Shown one piece after another: positions 1 through 28,635 of a stretch of DNA of 64,000 nucleotides; the stretch's first letter is position 1, and each line of letters starts with the position of its first letter. The notes below the pieces were generated by a model. It saw only the letters and a list, made by a program, of their open reading frames with translations. It was not told the origin of the DNA and did not search any database. A program made the position numbers and the translations under genes. The stretch spans positions 5,927,524 through 5,991,523 of the forward strand of contig JAQPZY010001625.1 in NCBI GenBank assembly GCA_029931535.1, given 5' to 3'. Source of the stretch: Margaritifera margaritifera (taxonomy: Eukaryota > Mollusca > Bivalvia > Unionida > Margaritiferidae).

Positions 1-1280
1 TCATGACGCTCATACTAGTTTGCCGACAGCCAGAAAAATGATGCAGAAATATCACTTTGCTTCTCTTGTGTGTCTCTATGCATGCGTGGTCGTGTTTTTT
101 CCTTTATTTTCGCTATGTTTTCCTTTTTTTTCGACTTATAACAGAATGTTTATAATGGACTTAGAAGAGTGAAAGTCAACATAGATATTTCCACCAAAAT
201 AGGCAGCACCTTTGACGTCGCATTGTTAAATCATTCAATTGTATTATCATTGTGATAAATAATAAGTGTAAATTTGATCTTTTTAAATGTAAATGTATAT
301 AGATGGTAATTATTTCTATTTTATGATATATATTAAAGAATACTTTACTGAAACCAGTGGGGTTTTTTTTTACATCGCTTGTTACAACTGGACAACAAAA
401 ATAAGATTCCTTAGATTTGCACTTAATTATTAGGTGCGTGAAATAAAAACTTTAGGAGTCTGGATTTTTCTAAATTATATTTATTTTTAAAATTAGAAAG
501 GTTTGTCGTTAAGCATGACTCAACAAAATACTTTTGGACAAAAGTTTCCATAATTAGTAATTTTCTCAATGATAAAACATTTGTGCCGCTGCCTGTGTAA
601 TGTCATCTAAAGACTGCATTTCCAAAAAAAGAAAGAAAATGGCTGCTGTTATCAAGTATTTCTGGACAACAAAAGTCCGAGTTACGGGTTTTCAAAATCA
701 GTTCTAAAGTCACTTTTCTAAATTCTGTTATCACGAATCTAAACCTAATCTTTATACGCATGTCTGAGTCAACTGTTTTTATTTATCTTACGGTATACAC
801 TCCACGTGGCCGATCGTGTGCTCCATCGTGTGAGCAATGGCCTTATCAATCAATAGCTTGCCCAAGGGTCAATTGACCTATCGCCGGAGTAGACATAACC
901 ACGCCCTACTCATTAGTATATCACGGCATATACATTCAAAGTATTTTATGTTAATTTTGACACTTACCCAGTGTGAATTAATGTTACATTTTTTAGTATG
1001 TACTGAAAATTTCATGAGAAATGTTTGAAAAATGTTTAAGTTATGACGATTTGAATTTGTATATAATCTCATGTGGCATTCGACAGGCGACGGACATTAG
1101 GCCCGAAAGTCCGTCAAGCTGCCAGTGTGCCTGTAAGTCATGTGATGCTCATACTTTTGGTCCATAGATATCGAAACGTCTTAGGGTTTGAATGACTTAC
1201 GACGATATGCTAATTGCTGGTTTCTTCTTTGTTTTGAAGAAATAAAAAACTGAAGTGCCTTGTTTTAAGTTTATTATCAA
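1..1280. other. intergenic, no gene seen
   Basis: AT-rich sequence without a convincing open frame on either strand. The two short opposing frames near 0.84-1.07 kb show no recognisable domain and no codon structure. It could hold untranslated sequence of a gene lying to the left, but nothing here proves it. Confidence 0.5.
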
Positions 1281-1346
1281 ATCTCTATCTCTCTCTCTCT
1301 CTCTCTCTCGTGCGCGCGTACGAGAGAGAGAGAGAGAGAGAGAGAA
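1281..1346. repeat. CT/GA microsatellite palindrome
   Basis: A (CT)n tract is followed by CGTGCGCGCGTACG and then a (GA)n tract of similar length. The two tracts are reverse complements, so the whole forms a near-perfect foldback with an alternating purine/pyrimidine loop. Confidence 0.85.
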
Positions 1347-2260
1347 AGGGAGGGGAGAGATAATATTATATAGACATATGTGATACACTATTTACTTATT
1401 ATGTGGACCGTATGGAAGATTATATAAGAAGTATTAGATAAATGCTGAATATTTCATCTTCGGTAAATAAAGACATTGTAAGCAATGACAATATTTTGGC
1501 AAAACATATCAACAGCAAATCTTATTAACCAGGTAGTTTAATATTTGTGTAGGTAAAGTCACTACAAACAAATGAGTGGAAGAAGAGTTTCTAAAACATC
1601 TTGACTACACCACATTCAATCCAAAATATTCGAGAAGCTACACGGAGGCAATACAATATGTGATTACGACGATCTAAATATTACCTATCCTGATCAAGCC
1701 CGGATTAAGGTGGTAGGAGGCCAAGGAGCAATTTCAAAAAGCTTTCCCCCACCCCTACCCCTACCCACCCCAAAAAACACAACCACATAAAATACCATTT
1801 GCGGCCCCTCCCCTCCCCCGGGCCGGGTGGGGGCTCTGAAGCATCTGCTCCATTTGCTCCGCCTTTAATTTGGTCTTGATCCTAACATTATTTGTCCCGT
1901 TATAAACCTTATGGACATCTATTCTAAACTCTAGTATATTTGATGCAAGGAAGTAGAAGAGGTTTTCTTTCTTTTTTTTTTTTTCTTTTTTTTTCTTACG
2001 AATCATGCATGATTCTTGATAAACTATGCGTAACCAAGTCGCTACCTGCATTTTGGAGCGTACACCTTCCTTAGAAGTGTTAGTATTAAATCATTATTTA
2101 AATGAGAAATCCCCATTGGTTGAAATGTTATCTACTAGTGGCGTATCGATCTTTATCCATCAACCGATTTATGTGACATCTACGCAAAGACGATGATTAA
2201 GACTTTCCCCGTAAACTTTCAAGAATTCAGGCTGTTCTTGACATAACTTCAAAAAAATCC
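1347..2260. other. intergenic, no gene seen
   Basis: Contains a C/G-rich patch around 1740-1835 and pyrimidine tracts around 1970-1997. A 96-codon minus frame ends in low-complexity sequence and resembles nothing I can name. Confidence 0.45.
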
Positions 2261-2395
2261 AAGGTATTTTCTTGTCATGGACTCAGGAATTCGATTTTCA
2301 CGTTCAAGGTATTTTCTTGCTATGGACTCAGGAATTCGAGTTTCACGTCTAGAGTATTTTCTCGTCATGGACTCGGAAATTCGATTTTCACACTG
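2261..2395. repeat. 45-bp tandem repeat, 3 copies
   Basis: Three consecutive diverged copies of a 45-bp unit, each containing a TATTTTCT..TCATGGACTC core and an AATTCGA.TTTCAC end. No coding potential. Confidence 0.85.
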
Positions 2396-2747
2396 TCAGA
2401 AGACGTTCGTGATGAGAAAGCAATAAAAACTGACAATAAAGCCATCAGTGAAGGTGGTTTCTCATAATCAGAAATCTATACCCTGTGAAGTTATTCCATA
2501 AAAACTTCCTTGTAAACTAGGTAAGCTTATTACATCACTTAAATATTTTGAAATTGTAAGATAGATTTTATACAACTTCCAGTGAAGGTAATATTCCAAT
2601 AATGACTATGACAATTATAGTTTAAATTGTGTATAACAATTATATTGGTTATTTCATGTTCACTGCAACTTGGAGTTTTTGTTAATAGCATCGTATTGTC
2701 AACTGGATTAGACGACCTCTTGAAGTAATAAATAAAAACATTAATTA

Positions 2748-2748
<1 letters not shown>

Positions 2749-2795
<47 letters not shown>

Positions 2796-2804
2796 TTATT
2801 ATTA

Positions 2805-2858
<54 letters not shown>
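2749..2858. repeat. AAT/ATT trinucleotide foldback
   Basis: A run of AAT triplets is followed by a run of TTA/ATT triplets, giving an inverted repeat of simple sequence. A poly-A tract with interruptions follows at about 2870-2901. Confidence 0.85.
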
Positions 2859-2901
2859 AGCCCAAACAATAAAAAAAAAACAAAAAAAAAAAAAAAAAAA
2901 A

Positions 2902-4003
2902 CATTAAAGAAACAAACAAACCTTTGTGTGCATATACAAAAAGTGTTTGTAATAAGCTTCTGGAATCTGATGTCTTGATATGTAATTTAATATTGATCTC
3001 ATGACTGACATAAAACGAATTATTCATTCTGTGATGTGAAGCACAATATTATTTTTAAAATTTTGTTCCTCCAGTCAACGACGTTTAAAGTTAAGTCACC
3101 AGTATATGTTGAATTTTCCTTAAATCTTTCGTTGACAAATGTTCGTTCATTTCATGTCATACAAACAAATTTACCTTAGTCCGAAGATGTTGTTTTTTAT
3201 ATATGAATCTAGAACGGTTACAAATGTAATAGTTAAGCATTCACAAAAGGAAAGAAAAAGAAAAAAGAAAAAAAAAACGAAAAGTAAACAAATTAACAAA
3301 ACATAGACTGCAATAACATCAGAATAAGTACTGAAAGTCTGTTTTACGACAAGTCTGATTTTTCAACGTTTGACCCTCTTTCTTTAAAGAAGAGTCAGAT
3401 AAAAAGCAAACGATTTCAGTAAATAACGTTAACACCCTGGTTCAGGCTAGAAACTCATAAATTGGAGTTCTCACCCTAACTCAAAATGACCTTTGCCTTA
3501 TGTGTGCCAAATTGTTACAAAACGAACCATAGATATTTAACATACAGCTGTATCAAAATGTATTGACACTTTGAAATCTCACGTATTTCAATTAATTTAT
3601 TTATTGTAAACTAACAAAATTTGAATTTTAATATGTACTTAAGTTTAGGAGTTTCATAAATACGGGGCAAGGTTTCCCATAGTTGAAAACATTCGATTTA
3701 CTCAGACCTTTTCCGCAGCACGTATTAGTCTTTCTTAGAGATTTCTGATTTCTTGAAATAAAGCTAGAAAAACATGGACACATATATTGTGATGCCTTTG
3801 ATGACACACGTTTCTACAAATACAAGAGCAGTGCTATTTTAGAATGTTATTGTTGACTGGACCAATATAATACCTCTAATTGGTCTTCCTATGAACCAAT
3901 AAAATAGCTCTAATTGGTTTTGATTTGGGACGACGTCAAATGAGCCAATACAATAACTCTAACTGGTCTAATTCGGAATGACGTTGATAACAAAATTATG
4001 GAT
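2902..4003. other. intergenic, no gene seen
   Basis: AT-rich. Three short related segments containing CTAATTGGT or CTAACTGGT and a preceding AATAGCTC-like word recur near 3870-3972. They look like decayed repeats and not coding sequence. Confidence 0.4.
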
Positions 4004-4384
4004 AAGTCTGTCGATGAAGGGTATTCAGTTACAAACAACTCGTATGCACATTTGATAAATCTGTACGATGAAGGGTGTTCAGTTACAAACGACTCGTGTG
4101 CACATTTGATAAATCTGTACGATGAAGGGTGTTCAGTTACAAACGACTCGTATGCACATTTGATAAGTCTGTACGATGAAGGGTGTTCAGTTACAAACGA
4201 CTCGTATGCACATTTGATAAATCTGTACGATGAAGGGTGTTCAGTTACAAACGACTCGTATGCACATTTGATAAGTCTGTACGATGAAGGGTGTTCAGTT
4301 ACAAACGACTCGTATGCACATTTGATAAGTCTGTACGATGAAGGGTGTTCAGTTACAAACGACTCGTATGCACATTTGATAAAT
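4004..4384. repeat. 54-bp minisatellite, 7 copies
   Basis: Seven tandem copies of a 54-bp unit (core GATGAAGGGTGTTCAGTTAC, then ACTCGTATGCACATTTGATAA). The unit is 18 codons long and free of stops on both strands, so a plus frame (3998-4435) and a minus frame (3910-4401) are both open. Copies vary by single bases without a bias to silent sites, so I call this a minisatellite and not a repeat protein. Confidence 0.85.
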
Positions 4385-4781
4385 CTTGCTGCCTTGATCA
4401 TTCAGTCTCAAATAATTTATTTTCCAATGCAATGATTGATTTCACAAAAAGGTAGATTAAAACTCATACAAAATTGATCTTTGAAGTCTCTTCCCCATAT
4501 CACTGTCTTACACGTGAATGACTAAAATACAACGTAACTGTACATCTGTATGAGATATATTTAATGAAATTTCTCTTAGAGAAATCAATAAATGTTCTAA
4601 CTACAACGAGTTGGATTTTCTCTTTTATGACACATGGCCTAAAATATGGCATATTTCTTCATTTCGCACAACGGCAATTTCAGCTTCGATCATCGGTGAT
4701 GGCCTATTTCTAATGTGGAATGACTATTTAATGAGATCAACTCAATCTGTGGATCTTTCTCCTACGACATAATTTAACAAT

Positions 4782-4782
4782 A

Positions 4783-4838
<56 letters not shown>
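4782..4838. repeat. AT microsatellite
   Basis: Alternating AT dinucleotides with one early interruption, followed by a few TATC units to about 4880. Confidence 0.9.
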
Positions 4839-4840
<2 letters not shown>

Positions 4841-5785
4841 GAAATAGTTTTTTCTATCTATATATCTCTATCTATCTATCTGAAATATTTTAAGTAAGTT
4901 ACATATTTATCGATCGTTAATTTTTTTTTTTTAAATGCTAAATTCACTGGATCCTAATTCCATAGGTACTAGTAAGTTTTAGATGTAACTATTTTTCTGT
5001 GTACATTTGCCTTCCCCTAGGACTAGAATTATACATTCTAGTCCCAGATTCCCCGAGTGAGTAAGACGTAGTTGAGAAAATAACTAACTGATTTACTTCA
5101 ATCACCTTTGCCTGCGGCTTAACTTGTGATTGATCACTCTCAATGCAGGTACCTGTTTTCGCGCACTCGGTTCAGCACCTTACACTTCCACTTGTGATAG
5201 TCAAAAATAACAAATACAAGTGTTTGACATAATGTGGATAACGTTCACGTAAAAAAAAAATTGCAATAAATTCAAATCAATATTTTTTTAAAGGGACAAA
5301 GGTATACAGCATATTTTATTTGTTTTTCCATGTGATGATTTTTTAAAAAAATATTACAGATCTCTATCTTTTCTATGTTACATTATATCAATAAGTTTGC
5401 AGTGAGTAGTATTTACATTATATCTATAAGCTTTCAGTGAGTAGTATTTTTTATTATTATTGATGATCTGTTCTGACTAAAATAAGTAATTTATAGACTG
5501 AAGGAAATGAGAATAATGTAATTTAAATTTTCATCTTGCCTTTCTCGTCCTTGTTCAAAAAAGACAACGTATACAGTTTCTGTATTACCTCTCTTGGCCG
5601 AACTCAACGAGTCTTTAATGTCTCTCTGAGTTTTCGAATATACATACATTAAGTCAGACGGTCAGACAGACGTTTTTATCCAACAATCTACCTACCTATC
5701 AACCTACAGGCCTACCGACTTACATACTTCAATTAACGTAGAAACTTGCCTACCAAGCCACTTACCTCCCAAACCCACCTATAAG

Positions 5786-5786
<1 letters not shown>
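4839..5786. other. intergenic, no gene seen
   Basis: No supported gene. A short direct repeat (TTACATTATATC..TAAG.TT.CAGTGAGTAGTATTT) occurs twice at about 5377-5452. Confidence 0.4.

Positions 5787-5854
<68 letters not shown>
5787..5854. repeat. AT microsatellite
   Basis: About 34 AT dinucleotides, immediately upstream of the Penelope-like tail copy. Confidence 0.9.
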
Positions 5855-5857
<3 letters not shown>

Positions 5858-5871
5858 TAACATTTTGGATC

Positions 5872-6173
5872 TCTGAGTGATATGCACGATAGTCCCCTCT
5901 TAACTTTTGTTACACAATTTTGTTGGGCCGATGGCAGAATCAAATAGATATTTAGTCACCCGTTTTAAGACCGTTTAAAATTTGTTGTCTTCTTTCTTTC
6001 TTCTATTTTTTTATCCACTGTTTGTATATTTCCCCGTCATTCAAACATGTAGGAGTTAAGAATTTCTCTTGGCTTTTTGTGTTTAGTGTTTGTTTTGTGG
6101 ATGTAAATTGTTTCTTTTCCTGAGCTTGTTTAGCTCGATATGTTGGGAAACTGTTTTGTATTTGTGCTGTTAT

Positions 6174-6243
<70 letters not shown>
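5872..6243 (+). mobile_element. Penelope-like element 3' tail, truncated copy
   Basis: This segment is clearly homologous to 39826-40164. Shared blocks include TATTTCCCCGTCATT.AAACA, CATGTAGGAGT.AAGAA, GTGTTTGTTTTGTGGATGTA and GTTGGGAAACTGTTTTGTAT. Both copies end in a TTATCAAT-type word followed by a long AT array. At 39.1-39.5 kb the homologous tail follows a GIY-YIG endonuclease frame, so this is most simply a 5'-truncated insertion of the same retroelement carrying only the 3' untranslated tail. The TTAGCTCGAAACG motif of the other copy has decayed here to TTAGCTCGATATG. Confidence 0.6.
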
Positions 6244-6245
<2 letters not shown>

Positions 6246-6466
6246 AGTGTAAAGTTGTAGAAATTAGTTTTATGAAATTATTCTTTTTAATTATATCTTG
6301 AAATTGAACTTCTTCGTAAAAGTGAGTAAGACCTGTTTCATTCCAAAATAAGTATTACTAGTTACTCATTACTTTCCTCTGTACGTATAAGAAGGCTCCA
6401 CCCACTACTACAAATTACTGCGGACACCTGCTGTCGAACATGACAAAATTGATGATGCGTTCGATG

Positions 6467-6474
6467 TATATAAA
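6467..6474 (+). promoter_or_regulatory. candidate TATA box of the Reeler-domain gene
   Basis: TATATAAA lies about 600 bp upstream of the start codon at 7074, in a stretch less repetitive than its surroundings. If used, transcription would start near 6500 and the 5' untranslated region would be about 570 nt. Motif evidence only; AT-rich DNA produces such matches by chance. Confidence 0.3.
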
Positions 6475-7073
6475 CCGTTTGTAAACAGTCATCACGTATT
6501 CCACCGTTAGCTGTCATACCGTCTTATTGGCACGACACATGCAAAGTGTTTCCGGTGACGGAATAACTTACAGAGATATACCTTCAGAGCAATGGCATTT
6601 GGGTCATTCTAATTTTCGTTCATGTACCGAGGACATCCTGTCATTGTTACGGGTCCATAGTTGTGCTTTCGAAAATAGCTTAATCATAAGATAAAACAGA
6701 TGATTTGACAACGTTCGCTCTGTGCTTGCAAGAAAGGAAGGATAAGAACAAAGAGTAGCTAATATTTTGGAATTCGAACACTTTGGAAGGATCGCAAGAA
6801 AAGCAAAGTCTCATAGGATAAGTACTAAAAATATCTGGACGAGAGAGAAAAGGAGGATAAAAGTATTAGTGATAATTTATACAACTTTCCTTTCTTGTTT
6901 CCTATTTTCAAAATACAGCAAGAAGGATCAAATTTGAGGAGAAGCACTTTTCGACCTGTACTTGCAAGGGGAGAAGGAGAAGGGAAGTATTGAATGAATC
7001 TCTGAGAAATAAGGACAGATTTCTGTTCTTAGATATTCGAAAGGTGACGGAGAAAGCCAAGCTGAAGGACAAA

Positions 7074-22745
<15,672 letters not shown>

Positions 22746-24799
22746 ACGGTTGCTGCCATTATGGCTATTGAAATTTATGCTTGTGTTTAGTTTGTGCTCA
22801 GTCCATTTAGATATTTGACTGCTTAGTGTTTTCCCTATTAAATTGACAAATCTCTTATTAAGGGTTTGATCATTATTAAATCGGCAAGGTTAAAATCGGC
22901 AAGGTTAAAATCAGCTGGCATGTCGAGGGCGTTAAAAATACCAGTGTTTGAAAATAAAAATATAGTATTCGTTCCGGTTAATTCGGAATAAAGGGGTCGT
23001 TTTTTCTCCTCATAATAGATTTTTTGTTTTAGGTACTTATAAAAAAAAACTATGTTTTGTTTAAGGAGATGCGATTAGCTGACATATTTTAATGTTGTAT
23101 TTGCGAATATTAGCGGTTCGTATAAGTTTTAGTCTATAAATGGTGACAGTGTCTGCATTGATATTTTGATACACACTTGGCTTCGTGACACGTGATGATT
23201 TATATTAACAATGTTTTTGACTTCCATTTCGATTTGTATTTTAAAATCACACTTGTCAATTACATCGTCGCATGTTATGAAAAAGAACACTCGGTCTCGA
23301 GTCTTGCATTGTCATAAGAAGATGTGATCATTTGTGAATAGTATGCAGAATTATTCCATTGCTTTTATTCAGGTAGCAGTGACCTACATACAAGTAAACC
23401 TTGGGCTATATCTTGCATGCTTTTTCAACTCCAAATAATGCTCTAGTCGTTTTGATTTATCATAAAATCGCAAAATCGAAACTCGTTATACGCTCTTCTA
23501 TGTTTGTGTTTGTTTGCTTTGCTTTTAAAGTTAATTGGTGACAACGATAGTAAATTTATCGAATCTGTGTCTTTTATCGAAACACTTAATCAAATACGGT
23601 GGGTAGAAATATATGTGCACATATGATAACATGTGAATGCAGAAGTGTTTATTTTTGAAACCATTGTAGATATGTAAAACGAGTACAGTTTTCACCAGCA
23701 TTTATTTTAATATGACATGAAAACAGCAAGAAAATGGCATTTAATTATCCGAGTACGATAAATCATACAATAATGGCACGCTGGGTTCAAAGATATCAAT
23801 CTTTGTGCGCATTGCTTCTTTTGTAAATATATTTTCTAATATACCCACAGTTTTTTTATGATCTACATTGAATGTACCCTCTCAAACCGACAAATAAAAT
23901 ATCTACTTTATGCTCGATACAAGAAGTTTTGTTTGTCCTTGCGGAAGCAAAATCATCAACGGGAAATTATTTACCTATACAATATGCTATTTGATGATGA
24001 CGAAATTAGGTCTTAAATCTCAGAAACAAATGTGTAAAGAGAATTTGCAATTTTTCCATAATTGCAATGAATTATGCCGACAATTTTAACCCGAATATTT
24101 TTAGCGCTTTAAATTTCTAGCATACGGATTAAAGACGAATTTGTTTGCACCCGTACTTGGGTGTTCTTCCTCGAGCAAGAAAGTAAATCTTTTCCAGAAA
24201 ATTTGTTCACAGTTTATCCAGTAAAATGCCAAAAAGTTTAGCAAGCCATTAGGTTACTAACTAGATCTGGGTACAACTCGCGGACAGATCGTGAGTGGCG
24301 ATTACGTCAGTTAAAATTCATGGCGTAGTATGTGTTTCACTAAATGTATTCAGTATAATTGTTGGAGAGTTGTACAAAAAACACTGAGTAGAGTACTTCG
24401 TTCTACCTTTTGTTTTCTTTTGAAATCAAATAATCGTTGTAAATAATTACACACTTTTATGGAAAGTTTTCATATTTGTATACATCTATTTGTTCGTTTG
24501 GGATTTTGCATCTTAACTCAGTATTCAATTCTGTTACATGTTGTTAATAGGGTTTTTTATGTTTCCTATGTGGACTTTTGATGTTTTCTTCTGTGGGTTG
24601 ATACGTGCTGTATTTAGTTATCCATAGACAAGTTTGTAATGTTCTACAAAAGTCATTTAGCGATATATTTTTTAATAGATATGTTATCGAAAGGACTGTA
24701 ATTTTTCTTCTAATTAAACATAAACACCAGAATTTTTCTAAAAAGCCGTCTTTTTCGTTTGTGTATTGCATCAGTTATATCAAGAATAAAAACAAACTT
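22746..24799. other. 3' untranslated region and intergenic
   Basis: Begins as the 3' untranslated region of the Reeler-domain gene; candidate AATAAA signals at 22953 and 22987. No other gene seen. Confidence 0.45.
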
Positions 24800-25015
24800 C
24801 CCGTTTATACTCGCGTATAAGTCGAATCCAAATGCAAATTGCAAAGACACAGATCTGCGTCGCATAATGCGCCCACAGATCTGGGTCTATGCAGTTTGTT
24901 GGGAGTAGTGAGCAGAACAAACAACATAGACCCTGATCTGCCGGCGCATTATGCGACAGCAGATCAGGGTATATGGTATTTGTAGTTGGAGCAGATTTGT
25001 AAGCGAGGATAGACA
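24800..25015. mobile_element. double-hairpin MITE, copy 1 (diverged)
   Basis: Shares with 26363-26579, 28482-28635 and 54283-54498 the order: TATACTCGCGTATAAGTCG end, hairpin 1 (CAGATCTGCGTCGCATAATG...CAGATCTGGGTCTATG), a short GTAGTGAGCAGAACAAACAA linker, and hairpin 2 (TAGACCCTGATCTGCCGGCG...CAGCAGATCAGGGT). The terminal inverted repeats have drifted in this copy. Confidence 0.75.
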
Positions 25016-25300
25016 TTACTTATTACAACGGCCATTTGATTGCATGTCACAAATTTTAGAAAAGGAATGGAACTAGTGATGAATTATCAACCAGTATTAA
25101 TTATTTCTTACTAAGCCTATTTTAGTTTTTAGGAAAATATAAACATTGATTAGTACAATTTAAATTATCATTTTTATTTGAGCAAATCTACGGCGCACAA
25201 CTAATACTGTTCATATTTATTTATACGATTTTAAAAAAATCTGTTTTACTGCATGTTTATATGCTCTTTTTGTCACTTATTACCTTATGTAATGAAAATG

Positions 25301-25338
<38 letters not shown>

Positions 25339-26362
25339 AAAACCACTGTACATATGATGATAGCTCATTTCAATACCTGAAATATACCATGGCAGAATTT
25401 AGAGGAAATTTAGACCCGTATTGTACATTTCTGTATCTATTAATATAACAACAATGTTCCAAATTGGATGACTTGATTTGATAAAGTAGGCACAGCATGA
25501 AAGGAGAAAATCCGTCTACCCTATTACTGAGTGAAATTTAGAACCCTGTCGCAGGTAGCTCATTTATTTTATTCAGAAGAGCGACATTTTGACATCTTTC
25601 ACCCTGAACAATGGCACATTGATCAGAATCGAAAATGGAGTGGCCATATGAAAATGTATGTACTCATATTACCAGTTGTTGAGGATGTCCATCTGAGTTG
25701 CTCAGGGTGTTTACAATAATTCCTTAAGATGTTTAGGTAAGTGCTTTCGATGCAAGTACTGATTGGCATTCAGTGGTTTAGGACACAGTCGTTTACCCGG
25801 GTGCGCAAAACCTGATTTATTGCATGGGTTGGACTGATCCTTTGTCTGGGGGTCCAACTGTCAACAGTGTCTTTAACCTTCACAAAGAAAACGCAGTGAC
25901 CCTTTGATCACTAATATGCATGAAATGGGAGATAACTCTTAATATAAAATAAATCGAGGATCCAGATAATGTAACGAAGTAATAAACAATTATTGGATTT
26001 TTTTTTTTTTCGTTCTTCATTTTTTTATTATTGAAGGTCGTGATGGTAACTTCATTGCTTGTTTTCACATTTCACATCAAATACGTCAAACTTTAAGCAG
26101 GGTAGAACTCAACCGTTAAGTATATAGTTGCCATAATAGTTAATATTTATACGTATTATGGAACTTCAGCATACTTAGAGAAACTCATTTGTTTTAAGTA
26201 CATATGCTTTATTCGAAGGGGAATGGTGTATTAGATCACGTGACATGGACATTTTAAGACTTTTGTACTTGAGTTTGAACCGGAGTTTCATTAGCAACCA
26301 ATAGAAAATGATGTCACATTTTTTTTCTCCGTTCGGTTGAGCACAATTTTAAGCTTAAACTA
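25016..26362. other. intergenic with a 31-nt poly-T tract
   Basis: Homopolymer T at about 25304-25334, otherwise AT-rich. The 62-codon frame at 25531-25719 has no recognisable domain. Confidence 0.45.
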
Positions 26363-26579
26363 CCGTATATACTCGGGAATAACTCGGTCGCACCTGAAAA
26401 CTGCATAGACCCAGATCTGCCGTCGCATAATGCGCCGACAGATCTGGATCTATGCAGTTTGTAAGGACTAATCAGTAGAACAAACAACATAGACCCTGAT
26501 CTGCCGGCGCATTATGCGACGGCAGATCAGGGTCTATGTTGTTTGCAACTGGATTTGCTTTATACGCGAGTACATACGG
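26363..26579. mobile_element. double-hairpin MITE, copy 2 (best preserved)
   Basis: Ends CCGTATATACTCG and CGAGTACATACGG are inverted repeats flanked by TA on both sides, suggesting a TA target site as used by Tc1/mariner-like elements. Inside are two ~50-bp near-perfect palindromes: TAGACCCAGATCTGCCGTCG...CAGATCTGGATCTATG, and TAGACCCTGATCTGCCGGCG...GATCAGGGTCTATG. The two palindromes are themselves related. No coding capacity. Confidence 0.85.
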
Positions 26580-27317
26580 TATATTTCAGGATATTTGGGA
26601 TCCGCAAGCCTAGCATTGATGTGTGGAAAGGGAGTTTAAAAGGACCCAGCATACTATGATAAAAATATTACGATGAACTTCTCTGGTGGAGAAGTTGAAA
26701 TCAAACACAGCGTAATGTTTATCAATTGTGATAACTTTTTGATTAGGCGTTTAATTCCTTGTACCAAGATCCAAAGAATGTCCTAAATGCATGACTGTAA
26801 TTTCTGGCCGATGCACACATATTTTTTAAAGGATTTTGATAAAGTACATATGACAGCCATTCTCTAATCACCTCCTCCGATACAACTGGAAATGGTGTTC
26901 TGTATGACAAAGAAACGTTTTCATGAAATTATAATTTTGATACATACTCGAATGCAACGCGTTATTTGATTGATTGAATGTAAAAAAAAATGCAATATAC
27001 AACTCTACGATATACAGTTAGAAACGTTAGCGCTATCGTAACGTCATCACTCTCCTACACAGCTGCACCGAATGACAATTTATTGCAATTTCAACTTAAA
27101 ATTTTCTCTGGTTTAGGATGTGAATAACACACTTGTATTTGAAGATTTAAAAAGAAACGGTTGGTTTCTCTCCCGTCACAAACATCAACTTAGCCGGTAA
27201 AACACGATTCGTAACAGTAAACTACAATTAGTTTTTCATACAAGATTGGTATCTTCTAACTGTTACATTAATTTACTTTTAATCTGAAATCAGAATCTGA
27301 ATTGTATGATAGGATTC
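26580..27317. other. intergenic, no gene seen
   Basis: AT-rich, no supported feature. Confidence 0.4.
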
Positions 27318-27931
27318 AGGTCACCGATATATGTAATTGGAAGCTGACAATAAAATCGTCAACCAGGTCACCGATATATGTAAAGGGAATCTGATAATAA
27401 TATCGTCGATCAGGTCACCAATATATTTTAAGAGGAAGCTGACAATAAAATCGTCTATCAGGTTACCAATATATGTAATGGGAAGCTGACAATAAAATCA
27501 TAAATCAGGTTACCGATATCTGTAAGAGGAAGCTGATAATAAAATCGTCGATAATGTCACCGATATATGTAATGGGAAGCTGACAATAAAATCGTCGATC
27601 AGGTTACCGATATATGTAAAGGGAATCTGACAATAATATCGCCGATCAGGTCACCAATATATTTTAAGAGGAAGCTGACAATAAAATCGTCGATCAGGTT
27701 ACCGATATATGTAATGGGAAGCTGACAATAAAAGCGTCAACCAGGTCACCGATATTTGTAAAGGGAATCTGATAATAATATCGTCGATCAGGTCACCAAT
27801 ATATGTAAGAGGAAGCTGATAATAAAATCATAAATCAGGTTACCGATATCTGTCAGAGGAAGCTGATAATAAAATTGTTGATCATGTCACTGAGATATGC
27901 AAGAATAAGCTGATAATAAAATCGTCGATCT
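27318..27931. repeat. ~47-bp minisatellite, ~13 copies
   Basis: Diverged tandem copies of GTCACCGATATATGTAA, GGGAAGCTGACAATAAAATC, GTCGATCAG. Variation between copies (AGAGGAAGCTGATAATAAAA, AGGGAATCTGATAATAATAT) shows an older array than the 29-bp one. Confidence 0.9.
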
Positions 27932-28481
27932 GCTATTTTAGTTTTTTCTCATTCCAAACGTTAAGCAACTTGAACTTGGTACTTTAGCACTTTATAATAA
28001 TTTGTAAATTATTTGGAACACATGAGATGTATGGCTTTATGTAGAAATATTGAAATGATTTAGTTTTTTACTTGATACTTCATCATTGTTTACGCTGCAA
28101 TGCTAGGTTTACAGTCCCGCAAATGGAAATGAGACTAATGGATATAAATGGACAAGGTATCAATTGATCTTTGACAATCTGTTTTCTTGATAATCCATGA
28201 AAGAAGACATTATCACACAACACACGTCTTTATATTATTAATAGATGAAATCGGAGGAATAAAATGTCTAATGCGATGGGGAAAATATTCATTTGCGTTT
28301 CAAAATATCCATTTGTCTTGTAATTGGTTCTGGGCACAATGACAACGTTGACATAATCTAACGACCGAGATGCCATTCTGTCTTTCATGACAGGAACTTC
28401 GGAATGCAAATATGAGACCAGACTATGCAATTAGTAGGAACGCATTTAAATTCGGTGAATATCTTTTACTTTCCTGATTAG
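27932..28481. other. intergenic, no gene seen
   Basis: AT-rich, no supported feature. Confidence 0.4.
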
Positions 28482-28635
28482 TATCGTTATACTCACTTAT
28501 AAGTCGCATCCAACTGCAGATTCCATAGACCCAGACCTGCCGTGGCATAATGTGCCGGCAGATCTGGGTCTATGCAGTTTGTTTGGACTAATAAGTAGAA
28601 CAAATAACACAGACCCTGAACTGCCATCGCATAAT
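28482..28635. mobile_element. double-hairpin MITE, copy 3 (truncated)
   Basis: Retains the left end (TATACTCACTTATAAGTCGC), hairpin 1 and the linker, and breaks off inside hairpin 2 at CTGCCATCGCATAATGG. The right end is missing. Confidence 0.75.

Noticed and set aside
1761..2051. 96-codon minus frame with a protein-like middle part
   Set aside because: It runs through poly-Lys and C/G-rich low complexity and matches no family I can name.
3910..4435. 145- and 163-codon frames on opposite strands
   Set aside because: Both arise from one stop-free 54-bp minisatellite unit; a real gene would not be equally open on both strands.
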